Below, piece by piece: positions 35,680 to 48,004 of a DNA stretch of 64,000 nucleotides; the stretch's first letter is position 1, and each line of letters starts with the position of its first letter. Position numbers and translations under genes: made by a program. The notes under the pieces are model-generated. The model made no database searches and had not been told where the DNA came from. It was given only the letters and a program-made list of their open reading frames with translations. Source of the DNA: Osmia lignaria lignaria (lineage: Eukaryota; Arthropoda; Insecta; Hymenoptera; Megachilidae); the NCBI RefSeq assembly GCF_051020975.1, contig NC_135036.1, forward strand, positions 3,286,001 to 3,350,000. The letters run 5' to 3'.

Positions 35680-37455
35680 ATGTAATTTTAGTAAAAAATT
35701 AGAAAATAATCAATTTTCACAAAAATTAATTTAACTCTTTATCTACCGGAAGCCTATTAATAGGCTTTTTGACAGTTGGTTCCTGGTTGAAGAAAAACCA
35801 ATTAACAACCTTTTGATTATTACAGATTTACATACAACTCAGTTGAAATAATGAAAGTTAAATGTACGTCAATTAAGAGGAAAATGAAAAGAAAGGTTAC
35901 ACTTTTTTTTTTAAATCTTTAATTATTGTTAATTATAAAGTGGTACCGCGTATCTATTTTATTTATGGTCAGTGGATAATATCTTCCCTGTGGAGGTCGA
36001 TAGATCGACCTCTGTTTTAAATTTTATATTTTTAATGAGATATTTGAATTCAGTGAACCCAAAAGCATAACCAGCTATCTCTACTAATTTGCATAAAAAT
36101 CGTAATTGGCCAGCTTTTCGCGAAATGGCACTGTGCATCTGGGACTTGTTCCTTCGATCTCGTGACCTCGTCGAACATCGGACCAGCGGCAAGAAACTCT
36201 TTACAGGAAATTCGCGAAAGACGCGTCCGTTAAATGTCGCAATAAGATTTCTATTTCTCTTTTTTCCTCGAGCTTCGCTTCATAAAACGCCCAACTTTCC
36301 CTTGATAGCAGTCTCGATCGAGAGCGAGCGATAACGAAGAAGCATCCAATTACCAACGGATTAGCAGCAGCTTGCTAAACCGCGATCAGAAAAGGCCGTC
36401 GTTTAGCAAGATCGCGAATTAAGAGCTTCGAAATTATATTTACCACGGTCTTTTAGTTAAACCACCATCAAAACGAAGAATCATCGTTTCGTAATCAAGG
36501 CGCAAGGTATCCCATATAAAAATCATTATTATTTATCGCGATGTAACGCGTTGAAATCTCCTCTTATAACGCGCGATGCAAGGACACGTTAAAGGGAACC
36601 GAGTGATAGACTTGTTGCATGGTTGCTTTTCGCAACTAATGCACGATACCATCAGTTCTATTTCTTGGTCCAATTCATAACGAGACGGTGTGCGAAAGAG
36701 GAACGGGTCTCAAGCTTTTCAGAATGTTGCCGTTATCGTACGCGGCGCGATGCGACGCGACGGCCGAGTAGTACGAGTCGACGAGCGGTCAGATGCGACG
36801 CACAGAGGTTTAGAATAGAAATTTATCCGTCCAGACATTTAAATATACAGAATAATCCGTTATTTTTTTAACTAATCAGATTATCTTTAAGCTATGTCAT
36901 AATTAAATATCAAAAATATTTTAATAAAAAATGAAAAACATTTTTTATAAACAAAAGCAAAAGTAATTGTTATAAACTGTTGTAAGTGATAATAATAATC
37001 TATTTTTGCAGAAGTCTATTAATTTAATGTCAATTATATAATGCAGAACTTTATAGTAGCCTCTTACCGCATCAGGCAGTTTCGGCGACATAATTTTCGT
37101 TATGGGACGAAATGGAACATGATTCTGGCATGATTATATAAGGAAAAGTATGATGAAAAAATTGCACTTATGGAAAACTTTGACAATTCTGTTTAATCCA
37201 TTGAGTATTATTGTTTTTAATAAATTATTATTAACATTAATGTTGTGCCTGGAAATGAGCACAAAGTTACATTGTATGACCATCGCTCGGCTAAAGAATG
37301 CCCAAATCAGCAGCACGTGCCCATCGAATACTTTGCAAGCAACACGAACTTATTTGATCATCCCCACGCAAAGGGATAGAGATATAAAAGAGATGAACAA
37401 TGTAAAACGCGACTGATTGTAGTGTACATCTTTAGAAATAAATTCTTCGTCCCTA
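35680..37455. other. No gene recognised
   Basis: AT-rich DNA with two short perfect hairpins (GGAAGCCTATTAATAGGCTT near 35750 and GAGGTCGATAGATCGACCTC near 35995). No supported gene. Confidence 0.35.
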
Positions 37456-37460
37456 CTCAC

Positions 37461-37876
37461 AAAGGAATGGTCAAAAGTGGATGGTAGAGTTGCTCGTCCA
37501 AGCTGTTTATTCGAAATAGCAATTTTGGGTGCCATTGGCAACGGGCAATATCAAAAAAATATGAAAATTTTTAAGTGCAAATGATTAGAAAACATGAGAA
37601 ATCGAAATATGAAGTAAGAATTAAGTGTAAAAGTGACAATGGCATGAATTTGAGATGATTAGATGATGTTTACTAACAATTAAGATGAGTTTCAGGGAAA
37701 ATTGCACGTGTGATGCAATTTGCACTTGAAAATATGAAAATTTCAAAGTCCCATAACTTTTGAACCCGTTGCCAATGGCACCCAAAAATTGCACCATAAA
37801 CTCCTCGTTTCGTGTTCTTTCGAATAAACATAGTCTGGACGAGCAACTCTACCATCTACTTTTGACCATCCCCTTG
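37461..37876. mobile_element. Foldback element with ~130-bp arms
   Basis: Left arm about 37461-37590 and right arm about 37710-37876 are inverted copies sharing GATGGTAGAGTTGCTCGTCCA and GGGTGCCATTGGCAACGGG. No coding frame of its own. Confidence 0.75.
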
Positions 37877-37879
37877 TCA

Positions 37880-39195
37880 GACACCGCTGAATTCAAATTC
37901 TTTGACCGCTCCGAAACCACGAAAATCCCAAATTAATTCAAAATCGCCTGAAGGCACAACGATGAGTCTTAATTCAAAGTGTACTCTCATTACAGACAAA
38001 CACCCTTCATTTAGAAAAAAAAAGTGGATACGAAATATTAAATAGACTTTGCAGGGTATGAATGAGAACGTAGATAAATTTTTTCGGTGAATAATGGCGT
38101 TTATGAAATAAATTTCATTAACGTCATCATTTTTTAAATTGGTAGACATTTAAAAAGCTAAATACATTCGATAAACATCGATACGGGGAAATTGATTTTT
38201 TCTTTTTTTAGTAATTCTTTAATCTGGACCACTGTGCAACGCGATCCATTGGTTATTCCATTGTACACCACGGCGCATGGCGTCGCTTTTCAAATCCAAC
38301 TTTTATAACGCAGACAAAAGGAATCATAAATACGTTGTCCATAAAAGTAAATATAATAAAAGCGTAAAGTAAAATATTATAGTAATTAATCAACGCAACC
38401 GCATCGCAACGATCGATATTTTACAAGTTCGGTATCTAATGGTATCATACATACAGCTCGCAACGAGCAAAAGTTTTAATTAAATCTTGATCTTTAACCT
38501 ACACCTTCTCCGCTTTGTTCATTAAACCGGTCATTTTCCCGGGGCTTTACTATTACCAGTATCTGTCAACGTATTCCATCCTTTGGTTCAATTACCGTGG
38601 GAAATTTTCAGTCGAATAAAGTCTATGCAACAAGCTCGTGGCGAAAACGATACCCGAAACTCGGATCGAGAGAAAGAAACATCAGCTTACTCGCTGCTGA
38701 TACGGATAACGCTGAACGCGTACTTTCGATCGATACTTTAAATAAAAGAAACGCGACGGAAGGAAGGAAGGAAGGAAGAACGGAAAGGACGGAAATATCC
38801 CTACGTATTATTTAGAAAATGAAGATGTACCGAGGCAGTATTTTTCGTCGGCAGGATATCAGAATATCTTGATGCGAAGCCAAATCGTTTTTAATCGTAA
38901 ACGAAAAGAATCTCTGCCCCGTCTTTCTGGACGGTGGTTAACAACAATGGGAACGGTTTCAAACTGGCTGTCTTACTTTGCGTAGCTCGGTAGCTCTCTA
39001 GAATAGGATAGATCGTAAACGAAATGAAACATCGAGCATTGGATGGAATCGTGGAACGATAAAAGCGTAATAATCGAGGGAACGCGTTTCGTACGACGCG
39101 ACTGCGAATACACGACCTTCCAACGATTGCGACGATTGGCAGGGAAATGATTTCGCGCGGAAACGTCTGCATTTATTTTCTCTGTCGGTGGTTCT
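37880..39195. other. No gene recognised
   Basis: Non-coding by inspection. A short GGAA/GGAC repeat lies near 38760-38800. Confidence 0.35.
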
Positions 39196-39199
39196 AATG

Positions 39200-39600
39200 T
39201 TGGGCCTACGCTGGGGAGGAAGGTTTGCGAGCTCTTTGTGAACTGTTGCAAGTAGAATTCACATTGGATATACTCAGATATACATAGCTTGCGGGCAGCT
39301 CACGAGCAGCTCGCGAACAAAACACAAATGCTCGGTCTACACTGCGGGCAGCAATGTTCGCGAGTTGTTCGCGAGCAGAATTCACTCTGGAACACAAATA
39401 TTTCACAATTGTGCGCTGCTTAATGAATAATCGTCGAATTCACCAAAAACGTGTTACAACGCGTCCGGACACGTTTTAAGTGATCAAACAGCTTCCTTAG
39501 CGAACGGTCTTCAATATTCGCAAAAGTTTCCACACTACCGGCGAACATGGTCGACGAGCAATTTGAGAACAGCAGTGCATTCGTGGCATAAGAAAGTGGC
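39200..39600. repeat. Dispersed repeat with GCGAGCA motifs, copy 2
   Basis: Order-conserved relative of 26145-26445, with an added internal duplication of the TCTACACTG(C/G)G...GTTCGCGAG unit near 39350. Family unknown. Confidence 0.55.
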
Positions 39601-41080
39601 TAGAGATGGGAGTTCGATTTTAACCATCCGACTACCCCTTATTACTTGTTGCTCGCGGCTCTTGCTGAATCTGAACTGAAAAAGAGGAGGAAAGCCTGTC
39701 GACGGAAACAAAGTAAATGCAGCGACCTTAGACGGTAAGGAACGCGAGACTCTTTTGAATCAGATACATTAATCAGACGAATAGCTGCATGAGTCGCGTG
39801 TTTCTCCGTAATACCTTCGTAAAAAGTAGCTAGTTAGATGCTAATATTTCAAAGCTAGATGTTGCATATCTATGTAAACGTTCGACCGTTCCGTTGCCAT
39901 CGTAATACGCGTGCCGCATAAAATGCGCTCGAAACGCGAATTACAGAGGTAGTCACTTTGCGAGAAAAGTAAAACGATCTCGCTTCGGAGTGTCGAATGC
40001 CGATCATGGTCGATGATAGATTTCAAATGGTATGAATTTCATAGAAAATAGAGCTGCATTCTCCGACGGATTGGATCGGCGCGGATCGCTGCTGAATACC
40101 AAGTACAATGCTAATAATCCAATTGCCGCGATACGGGGAGGAAATTATTCGAGCGTCGATTTTAGCTTAATTACCAAATTGCTCGACCGGTTTATCGAGG
40201 AAAAAGTATTACATAATACCAATCACAGTTTATCGATTCGCTTTTCGGAAAACTGATAAACGAGGGACACGTTTAACCGAGAAGTTGTTACGTTCAATTA
40301 CTTCCCTAACGTAAAAATACAGCATCCAGGCTAGAAGTTTCTATTCCCTATGGTAATTAGATAAATCCTCTGCTGCAAGTTAAAACGTCGCGATTCGGAC
40401 CCTTGAGACATATCAAGGAATATACTTCTGGTGTTGTTTTAAACGCTCGCAACAAAAGTCTTTTAACTAAAATAAAGAGATACCGCGTTCCAGATTGAAA
40501 GTAAAAAATGTCTAAATTTCGCGTGTACGCGATCGATCGCGCTTGCACGTTCTTTTCGGAAGCCTGTTGCTTTCGACGCTCGCGTTCCCATGCGTCTGCG
40601 AACAATCCTACAATTCTCCCCTTCTTATTATTTTTCAAAATAAGATTTTTTCTCTTCTCTACGTATTAACGTCTAATCAAAACAGGAGGATATCGGGAAA
40701 ATGCAAGCGTTTTATGTACACGGTAGGAAGACGCGTTTACGCGAGGGAGAGAATAGGCGTTGAGCGGATTCTGAGAGGCATAATAAAATGTTAACGCCGA
40801 CTGGACGTTAAAAGTTGACACAAGCGCGCTTCTCTTTGTGCTCGAGCAAACGCTCGAAGCGATTCGAATGGGATAGTTTCAGCCTGTGAAAAGTAGCCTC
40901 TTTAATTGAACATCACCAATAAATTGTAACAGTAGGTTGTTACAAATATAAGCCCTTTCCTGATAACGAACCGCATTTTATTAATTTTCTTATTAATTTA
41001 CCGACGAGGATAATCGAGACAGCAAATACACTAGCGAAAAAGAATCCGGTTTTAAAAGAATCTTTAATCTGAAGCCTTAC
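39601..41080. other. No gene recognised
   Basis: Sequence downstream (on the minus strand) of the proposed tachykinin first exon. No supported coding frame. Confidence 0.35.
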
Positions 41081-41231
41081 CTTTTTCAGCTTCGGTCCGA
41101 TGTAAAATTGTCCGGCGATTCGTTCGATCGATTCGATCGGTTGCGGCGAAAAACGTAGCTCGGTGCGGAAAGCAGAGGGTGATTCAAAGGATGAGACCCG
41201 GTCGGCGCGGCGTGACGGACAACGATGAACT
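41081..41231 (-). other. Candidate non-coding first exon, probably of tachykinin
   Basis: Starts at an Inr-like TCAGTT (41233-41228) placed 29 bp below a TATA box and ends at a strong donor, AAAAAG|GTAAGG, after 41081. The 151-nt stretch contains no ATG, fitting a 5' UTR exon. The next minus-strand coding exon that needs a leader is tachykinin exon 1, whose acceptor sits directly before its ATG at 16652. Linking the two is inference and implies a 24.4-kb intron. Confidence 0.5.
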
Positions 41232-41279
41232 GACGCTCCGTGTGCTTCACCTTATACATAGGCCGGCGTAGTGACGTCA
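41228..41279 (-). promoter_or_regulatory. Core promoter with CRE, TATA and Inr
   Basis: On the minus strand: a perfect palindromic cAMP-response element TGACGTCA (41279-41272), a TATA box TATGTATAAG (41260-41251) and an arthropod initiator TCAGTT (41233-41228). Spacing from TATA to the initiator A is 29 bp, the canonical distance. CREB control is common for neuropeptide genes. Confidence 0.6.
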
Positions 41280-41289
41280 CGGATCAGTG

Positions 41290-44200
41290 GGACCAATGAG
41301 AGAACGGAGCTTGCACCACCGCACCGTTGGGAACAGGAATCACAAACCGTACCCCTTCCGTCGTAACGTACCTCGCTGGAATTCCCAGCTATTTCGAGTA
41401 CATTGTATCCGGATGACCGTCGACACCCCCCTCCGCATCTTTACATCTTACTTCATCCGTACGGTTTCCACCCTCTGCCCTGTTGTTTCTATTCTTCAGT
41501 TATTCTCTTTGCGCAAAGCTTTTCCTCCGACGCGGTCGTTTTACTATTTCCTTCTCTCTTCTCTGATCGTAAGACATAAAAAACGAGAAATTTCAACTGA
41601 ATCGGCGCCGCGATGGCATCGATATGAAACATAATATTAAATTTCTGATGGAAGATTATTAACGCTCAACGACTGACAATGCAACGCAATTGAATTACCC
41701 GCCGTGTATATTCGATGCACGCGATTAACAAAGTTGATATCAAGTTTTAATGAATATTCATACAGCTTTACCGTATCCAGAGGAGATGTTCTCGAAGTTC
41801 TACGCAACTATCCACATTGAATAACAAAGATAGGATCTGGGTAATCGTAGAAACCTTCGATTCAGAAGGTTGATCAGAATTTTTGAAGGAATTCGAAACG
41901 CAAATATTACTGTCCTCGAACGGGAGTATTGATTGACTTCAGATTGGAGACGAAACGAATCCAATGCGGTGCAATTATCGCGTTTAAAAATGTAGGGGTT
42001 AAACACGGTAGCGCGACACGTTCGATCGTTCCTCCAGCGAGGAAAGATAACGAGAGTGATTTCCCGAGTGAAACGAAAATATTGTTCGATAGATGGATGA
42101 AATCGTGCAAACAGATACTTTCGTTGTCGACCAAATTGAACAGAGGTATCGCATTAATGCTCTGTAAACAAAAAGCGTTTAAATGGAATCGTTTAGTCGA
42201 AAGTCTCTATCTATACACCCTCTTTCCGTCGATAGGGAAATCATGGAAAATTCAACCTACGATCACGACTCTTGCATCATTCTCCGAGTTATTTTGTGAA
42301 TTCCTTCGAATCGAGAATGACATATATTTTTTTTTTTTACTTAAAAAGAATTCTTGGTTGACTTTACATGAATTCGATATTACTTGAACGGCGAATTAAA
42401 ATAACAGAGAGGGATGGACGGAAGAACAGTTGAAGATGCGAGGACGCGGACAAATAAATGGTATACTTATGGAACTCGAGGAGGTTTACTATGGGACAGT
42501 TTATAAAAGAAGAAACTACCATTCGTTACATGGTCGATCTACCCGAGTCGCGTGCCGTTACCGTCCTCCAACAAGAAAAATACACCCTGGTGGCCGCTGT
42601 GATTCCCATGATTCTCCTTTGCAGGATAGAATTTCGATTTCCCATTCTTTTTTTTTCAACCGATGTATTTCAGGTTATATTTTCATCCCTTCGCGCGGAA
42701 CGATATGTAAAATAAAAAGAGGGAAAAAGAAATGGTCGTTGCGTGACATTCATGTAATTACGGCGCGTTGAATATCTTACGGTATGACAAGAGGTAAAAA
42801 CACGCGAGAAATCCTACGTTCTACGCCTAAACATTTACAAGCCGAACGAAGCGAAACGATTTCCAGTACGATACGCTGCCAGTAGTACTCGATAAGCTTA
42901 AACCCTTAGGAAAATAAAATGTGGAACGAAAAGCTGTCTCGATGTTTTGTCAGCTTCGATAGGAACAGTTGATCGCGGTTTGTCGCGCAACCTTGAACCT
43001 TGTGCACCTTGCACTTTGGGCACGTTGTACCAGGCTCCACCGCGCGCATAGACTGACGAACTAACGAAACCGTCGCGAAGCGACCTTCTGTTCGCGCACC
43101 GGAAAATCTAGCCCCAGGCAACTTCAACGGCAGACTACTCGCCTCTTATCGAAGAAATTACGGCATCGACTGATCAGACTCGACTCAAATGAAAAGCCGA
43201 GGGCTGTACCTTATTTATTTATGTCGTTCCTCAGATACACCTAGCTCTTAGCTCAAAATCTTAATGTCATAGGAAGCGAGCCTATCGAGCCGTGCATCAA
43301 GGAATCTGTTTACGTCTTCGGTTTCGTGTTGATTCTCTCATCAGTCTTTGTTCTCATCGATTATATTAAACGGTAACAGTTACGGACGTAACCCTACTTC
43401 GCAATTTATTTCCCTCATTGGTTTTAAACAAAAGTCAAATGTGCCCGATGATATATCGGAACTACAACCTATGATTATACCATATGGCTGATATAAATAT
43501 GATATCATTGTTACTAACATTATTAACACTATATCTATCGGCCGTGGCGAGGTCAGCTACATAGTTCCTACTGGTTTAATGTAATGAAAATAAGTTGCCA
43601 ATACCGGCTCTGTTGGGTTTTGCTAGAAAAATCCGACTTTTTTAGATCCCGATCGATAAGCCGATTGTTCGGATTCCGGTCGGTAAAGTGTTAATAAAAC
43701 CACTTTTATTTTTATACATGCAATCATTTAAATATATATGTACTAAATACTTAATTGTGTTTATTTAATGATTAATTCAAACATATAATGTAATTACCAA
43801 CAATCAATAATCTATAGGTGTGGTGTCGATACGGCGTTAGGCATGTTTGAATTTTGTTGAATGAATGCGGAGTAGGGGTAATGTTCACCGATTACAAGAA
43901 GTCCCGTAAGAATAACGCAATCTGATTGGTCGCGCCCCACCTCAGCTCACACGTACTTTCGGTCGTGACGTATGATTGGTCGAAGTGATCACGTTACTAA
44001 TTAGGCTCGTGTAAAACTAGGGTGTGCGTAGTATCCCCTCTTGTCCTTGTAGCGTCCCGCGAGACTTCTTGTGATCCGTAGACAAGCTATCCGTAAATGA
44101 GCTATAAAACGGAATTCGAATTGTCGTTTTAATGAAAGGAAACAATAATTAAGGAACAATATTACTGGATACATTCCTTTAGAAAATCTGATTTAAAAAA

Positions 44201-45400
44201 ATAGAAATTTCTATAACAAATATTTTTCATCGAGTTTTTGTGTACTTTGCTTTGTCAAGGTACATGGATTTATTTTTTTTATTTTTTGTGGTACAAGTAA
44301 ACATTCAGTAAGCTTGATGAGACTGGAACACGTACAGTACCCGTAAGTTCATCCTGATAATAGCAAGCAACATATAGTTGACTCTGCTTTGCTATTTCAT
44401 ACGCATACGAACGATAACTTTTCCTCCTTCGTGAATAATTTACGCTTAACCATGGTGAAACGTGTACAAAGTAAAACTGTATGCTCATGCAAATCTAACC
44501 ATAGTCGATTAGCAAAATTGAGTTTCCTTTCAATAATTGAATTCATGCGTGGTCGAATAGAAAAATTACGGTGAGTCGATAAATGATTGCGAAAAACACG
44601 CCTACTGTCTCCAGAATGGTGACACTATATCCTCGATAAAGTTACTAGAATTCACTTCATGAGATGCGTCATTTTGTCTTTAGACGTCGAAGAGAAAAGA
44701 GTTTATTTTTACATTTTACACTTGGTTTACAAATTAAAACGCTAATTATAATTTAATAGCAAAATCAAATCATCCATAAACGGTAATCTAAAATTCAACC
44801 GTTGCGCCATCTACTCGAAAACAATGAAAACTATATTTGCATACAGATATTTTATCGCAGTAAGTCGGTAATATCGGTAAGGCATTTACCCATTATAGCT
44901 AATGTTTAATGTTTTTCAATTTTTAACCTCATATTTATCGAAGTTTATCTAAATCAAAACATTATTTTTAATCATTAATATAGATAACCGGCTGTAAAAA
45001 TAACTCCTTTCTTCAAGCTGTTCTTGTGTTATCCAGTTTTTTCTTAGAATAATGAATAACTTCATTTAAAGTTGGTTGTGTTAAGTATATTATGTGAAAA
45101 AGAAGTCATGAAAGTTTCTTCATAACTTCTTTATCCTTTTGTAATATTATACATATAATATTAAGCGTGGAGAATATATAATGATTATATAATGAACAGT
45201 GCCTGTCGATTGTTGCATGTTTTAAAACAAAGTGCATCTAGCTTTAGTAGGAGATACAAATAGACCATTGTTATGAAATTCCTTAGATTAATTAAAACAG
45301 ATAATAAGGAAGTGCATATCATATGCCGTTATATGCATATATTAATTTGTTAAAGTTAATGTGTTTCGAATATCCAGTAGTGGAGCTTGATGCAGGCTGC
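41290..45400. other. Intergenic DNA, no gene recognised
   Basis: Several overlapping medium-length frames (41287-41634, 41929-42387, 42430-42771) lack splice context, domains or known resemblance. Composition shifts to AT-rich after 43.4 kb. No RNA gene or clear inverted repeat found. Confidence 0.35.
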
Positions 45401-45499
45401 GCGTCTGCGCCTGTCAACCAGCAGTTGACCTGTGTAGTTGACTGTGGTAGTTGACCGATCGCGCGCTAATATATATTTTTCTCGTGTTTCCGTATCATC

Positions 45500-45588
45500 T
45501 CACGAGTTCCCCAATATCGCGTGAATTGTGTTGGTATACATGAGGTGATGAGAAAGGTTACAAAAGGGCCAGACTTCGGACCGCCCAG
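45500..45588 (+). other. Likely 5' UTR exon of SPPL3
   Basis: A strong donor, CCGCCCAG|GTGAGA, follows 45588, about 870 bp upstream of the first SPPL3 coding exon on the same strand. The exon start is not determined. Confidence 0.4.
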
Positions 45589-45669
45589 GTGAGATATCTG
45601 GATCTCTAAAATATCGCGTCGGGATATAATCTGGGGTAAGGGAGTAGCAACCTCTTGGGGCCAGTGCTA

Positions 45670-45679
45670 GTCACGTGAC
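45670..45679. promoter_or_regulatory. CLEAR/E-box palindrome GTCACGTGAC
   Basis: A perfect GTCACGTGAC, the core of the CLEAR element bound by TFEB/Mitf and also an E-box for USF or CLOCK-type bHLH factors. It lies just after the putative SPPL3 leader exon. Confidence 0.4.
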
Positions 45680-46456
45680 CCTTCTGTTTACCAAAATGGT
45701 GAACGTCTATGTTTTACAAATAATTTTCAGTTCTTCACGAGACCCATTTATTCAACAATAATAGTCCCATGAAACGAAAGCGGGGTCTTGGTGATCGTAC
45801 CATTAGTGATCAAATGTCATAAACGAACACTTGTAGCTGGTATTATCAGGCTTGTGTTGCGGTTGCTTGTCACAAACGATTGTAGCGAAAGTTTGAAAGT
45901 AGCCGTATGAAAGTGTCTGCCGCGTACAAAGTTTCCTTACTTGTGATTGTTACTCGTGTGGTTGAATTCTTTTAATTAATCGAAAGCATTTCAAATATAC
46001 ATTTCTAGGATTCAATGACTGCCATGTTAGTTACACAACTGTTTAGAATTCATTGACCTATTAGAACAGTACTATTTTTTTATGATCTCTGTATGGAGAT
46101 AAGCATTCATTATTTCATGTAATTTCTTTAATAGCAGTATGCATTGTTTCATTTCATTGCCATCTGTCAATGACATCATGTTTCTGTTTTACCTTTAAAG
46201 GGGGTGACCGAGGTTCCACAAGGCCTAATTTCATTACAGACAATGCTGAATGCACAGTGTTGCAGGTATAATCTGTATGTTTTGTTTGAATTTTTATAAT
46301 TTTGCCTGAACTGATATTAAGTTGTCACTTTTATAGTGATTGCAGATGATCTCTGATGTAGGCTAGTGCAGATAAGAAGCACTTTCAAATAGGACATCTA
46401 AATGTCAAAAGGTGTCCTATCATAGCGTTTCATGCTTTGGCCAGGCATTTTTAAAA

Positions 46457-48004
46457 ATGGCCACGTATCAAGTTGACTATCAGTGGTTAGTCTAACAATT
46501 GAATTGATCTTATAATTGAAATATCAAAATTCAATTATATGATAATTGAGGGTGAATTAATTGTATGATGATTTTTAGGGCTTATACCATAATGGATTCA
46601 TCTAGGATATCCACTTTCCTAATATCAATTTTATTGATAGTCTATGGCAGTTTCCGATCTCTAAATATGGAACAGGAAGCTAGAGAAAGAGAGAAAGAAA
46701 AGGAACGTAGTAATTTATTGACTGGGATTTTGAGTAATAGTAGCACGGCAAATGCAGATGGTGCTAATGGAAGAGTTCAAACCTTAAACACAATGCATGC
46801 TCTTTGTCTACCTCTTGGTGCTTCCATTTCTCTACTTGTCATGTTTTTCTTCTTTGACAGTATGCAGATGCTTGTAGCAATTTGTACAGCCAGTAAGTCT
46901 TAAGAAACATATGTAATTATTATCATTCGCCTGACAAATAATTACCAAAATTTAACACGTTCTTTTTTTTTTTTGAGATGTTTGATTACTTTTTTTGTTT
47001 ACAGTTGTAGCTACAGTTGCACTGGCATTTCTTCTGTTGCCCATGTGTCAATACATCATTAGACCATGCTCAGATGGTAATAAAATATCCTTCGGTGTTT
47101 GCGGAAGGTTTACAGGGGCAGAATTACTTTCATTTTCACTGAGTGTGAGCATAGTATGCATCTGGGTACTAACTGGACATTGGCTACTCATGGATGCAAT
47201 GGGCATGGGACTTTGCGTGGCATTCATTGCATTCATTAGATTACCTAGTCTAAAGGTATCCACTATATTGTTAACTGGATTACTGATTTATGATGTCTTC
47301 TGGGTTTTCTTTTCATCTTATATATTCAGCACAAATGTAATGGTTAAGGTAAGTTTGATGAAATTTAGGCAAAATAATCTATACAATTTGTAACATTATT
47401 ATAATATGTATTTGTTTTTCAACGATAGGTAGCAACTAGACCAGCGGATAATCCAGTAAATCTTGTGGCTAGAAGGTTGCACTTAGGAGGTGTAGCAAGA
47501 GAAGCACCAAAACTTCCTTTACCTGGAAAATTAGTTTTTCCATCAATGCATCAAGCAGGACATTTTTCAATGTTAGGTCTTGGCGATGTTGTCATGCCAG
47601 GTCTTTTGCTTTGCTTCGTCTTACGATATGACGCATACAAAAAGACTCAATTGTTGCCCGGTGGTTGTGAAACAGGGATTCCACCTCCGCGTCACATCAA
47701 TCGCATTAGTTATTTTCACTGTTCTTTAATTGGTTACTTTCTTGGTTTACTTACTGCTACTGTAAGCTCTGAGGTGTTCAAAGCTGCGCAACCTGCCTTA
47801 TTGTACCTTGTGCCCTTCACTCTATTGCCATTACTTACAATGGCATATTTGAAGGTATTTATGAGTGAATTGCTGTTACTTTTGCCGCGTTTTTACACAA
47901 GTACAAATTATAAAAATATAACATTGACGTTTTAGGGAGATCTACGTCGAATGTGGAGTGAACCATTCATATCTCAACAACCTCCTAAACACATGGAAGT
48001 TTGA
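46457..48004 (+). CDS. SPPL3: Signal peptide peptidase-like 3, intramembrane aspartyl protease
   Basis: Five coding exons join in phase: 46457-46485, 46579-46892, 47005-47348, 47429-47854 and 47936-48004, giving 393 aa. The first exon encodes MATYQVDYQ and splits the next Trp codon. The catalytic motifs are intact: YD at residues 210-211 (LLIYDVFWVF), GLGD at 279-282 (MLGLGDVVMPG) and PAL at 351-353 (AAQPALLYLVP). About nine membrane segments are visible. The sequence is highly conserved with mammalian SPPL3, including the C-terminal GDLRRMWSEPF and a final MEV. SPPL3 sits in the Golgi and sheds type II membrane proteins, notably glycosyltransferases, tuning glycosylation. An N-terminal loop rich in Glu/Lys and Ser/Asn (about 40-75) is the least conserved part. 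Confidence 0.97.

Noticed and set aside
41929..42387. 152-aa plus-strand open frame and its neighbours 41287-41634 and 42430-42771
   Set aside because: Overlapping frames in several phases, biased only by composition, no recognisable motif.
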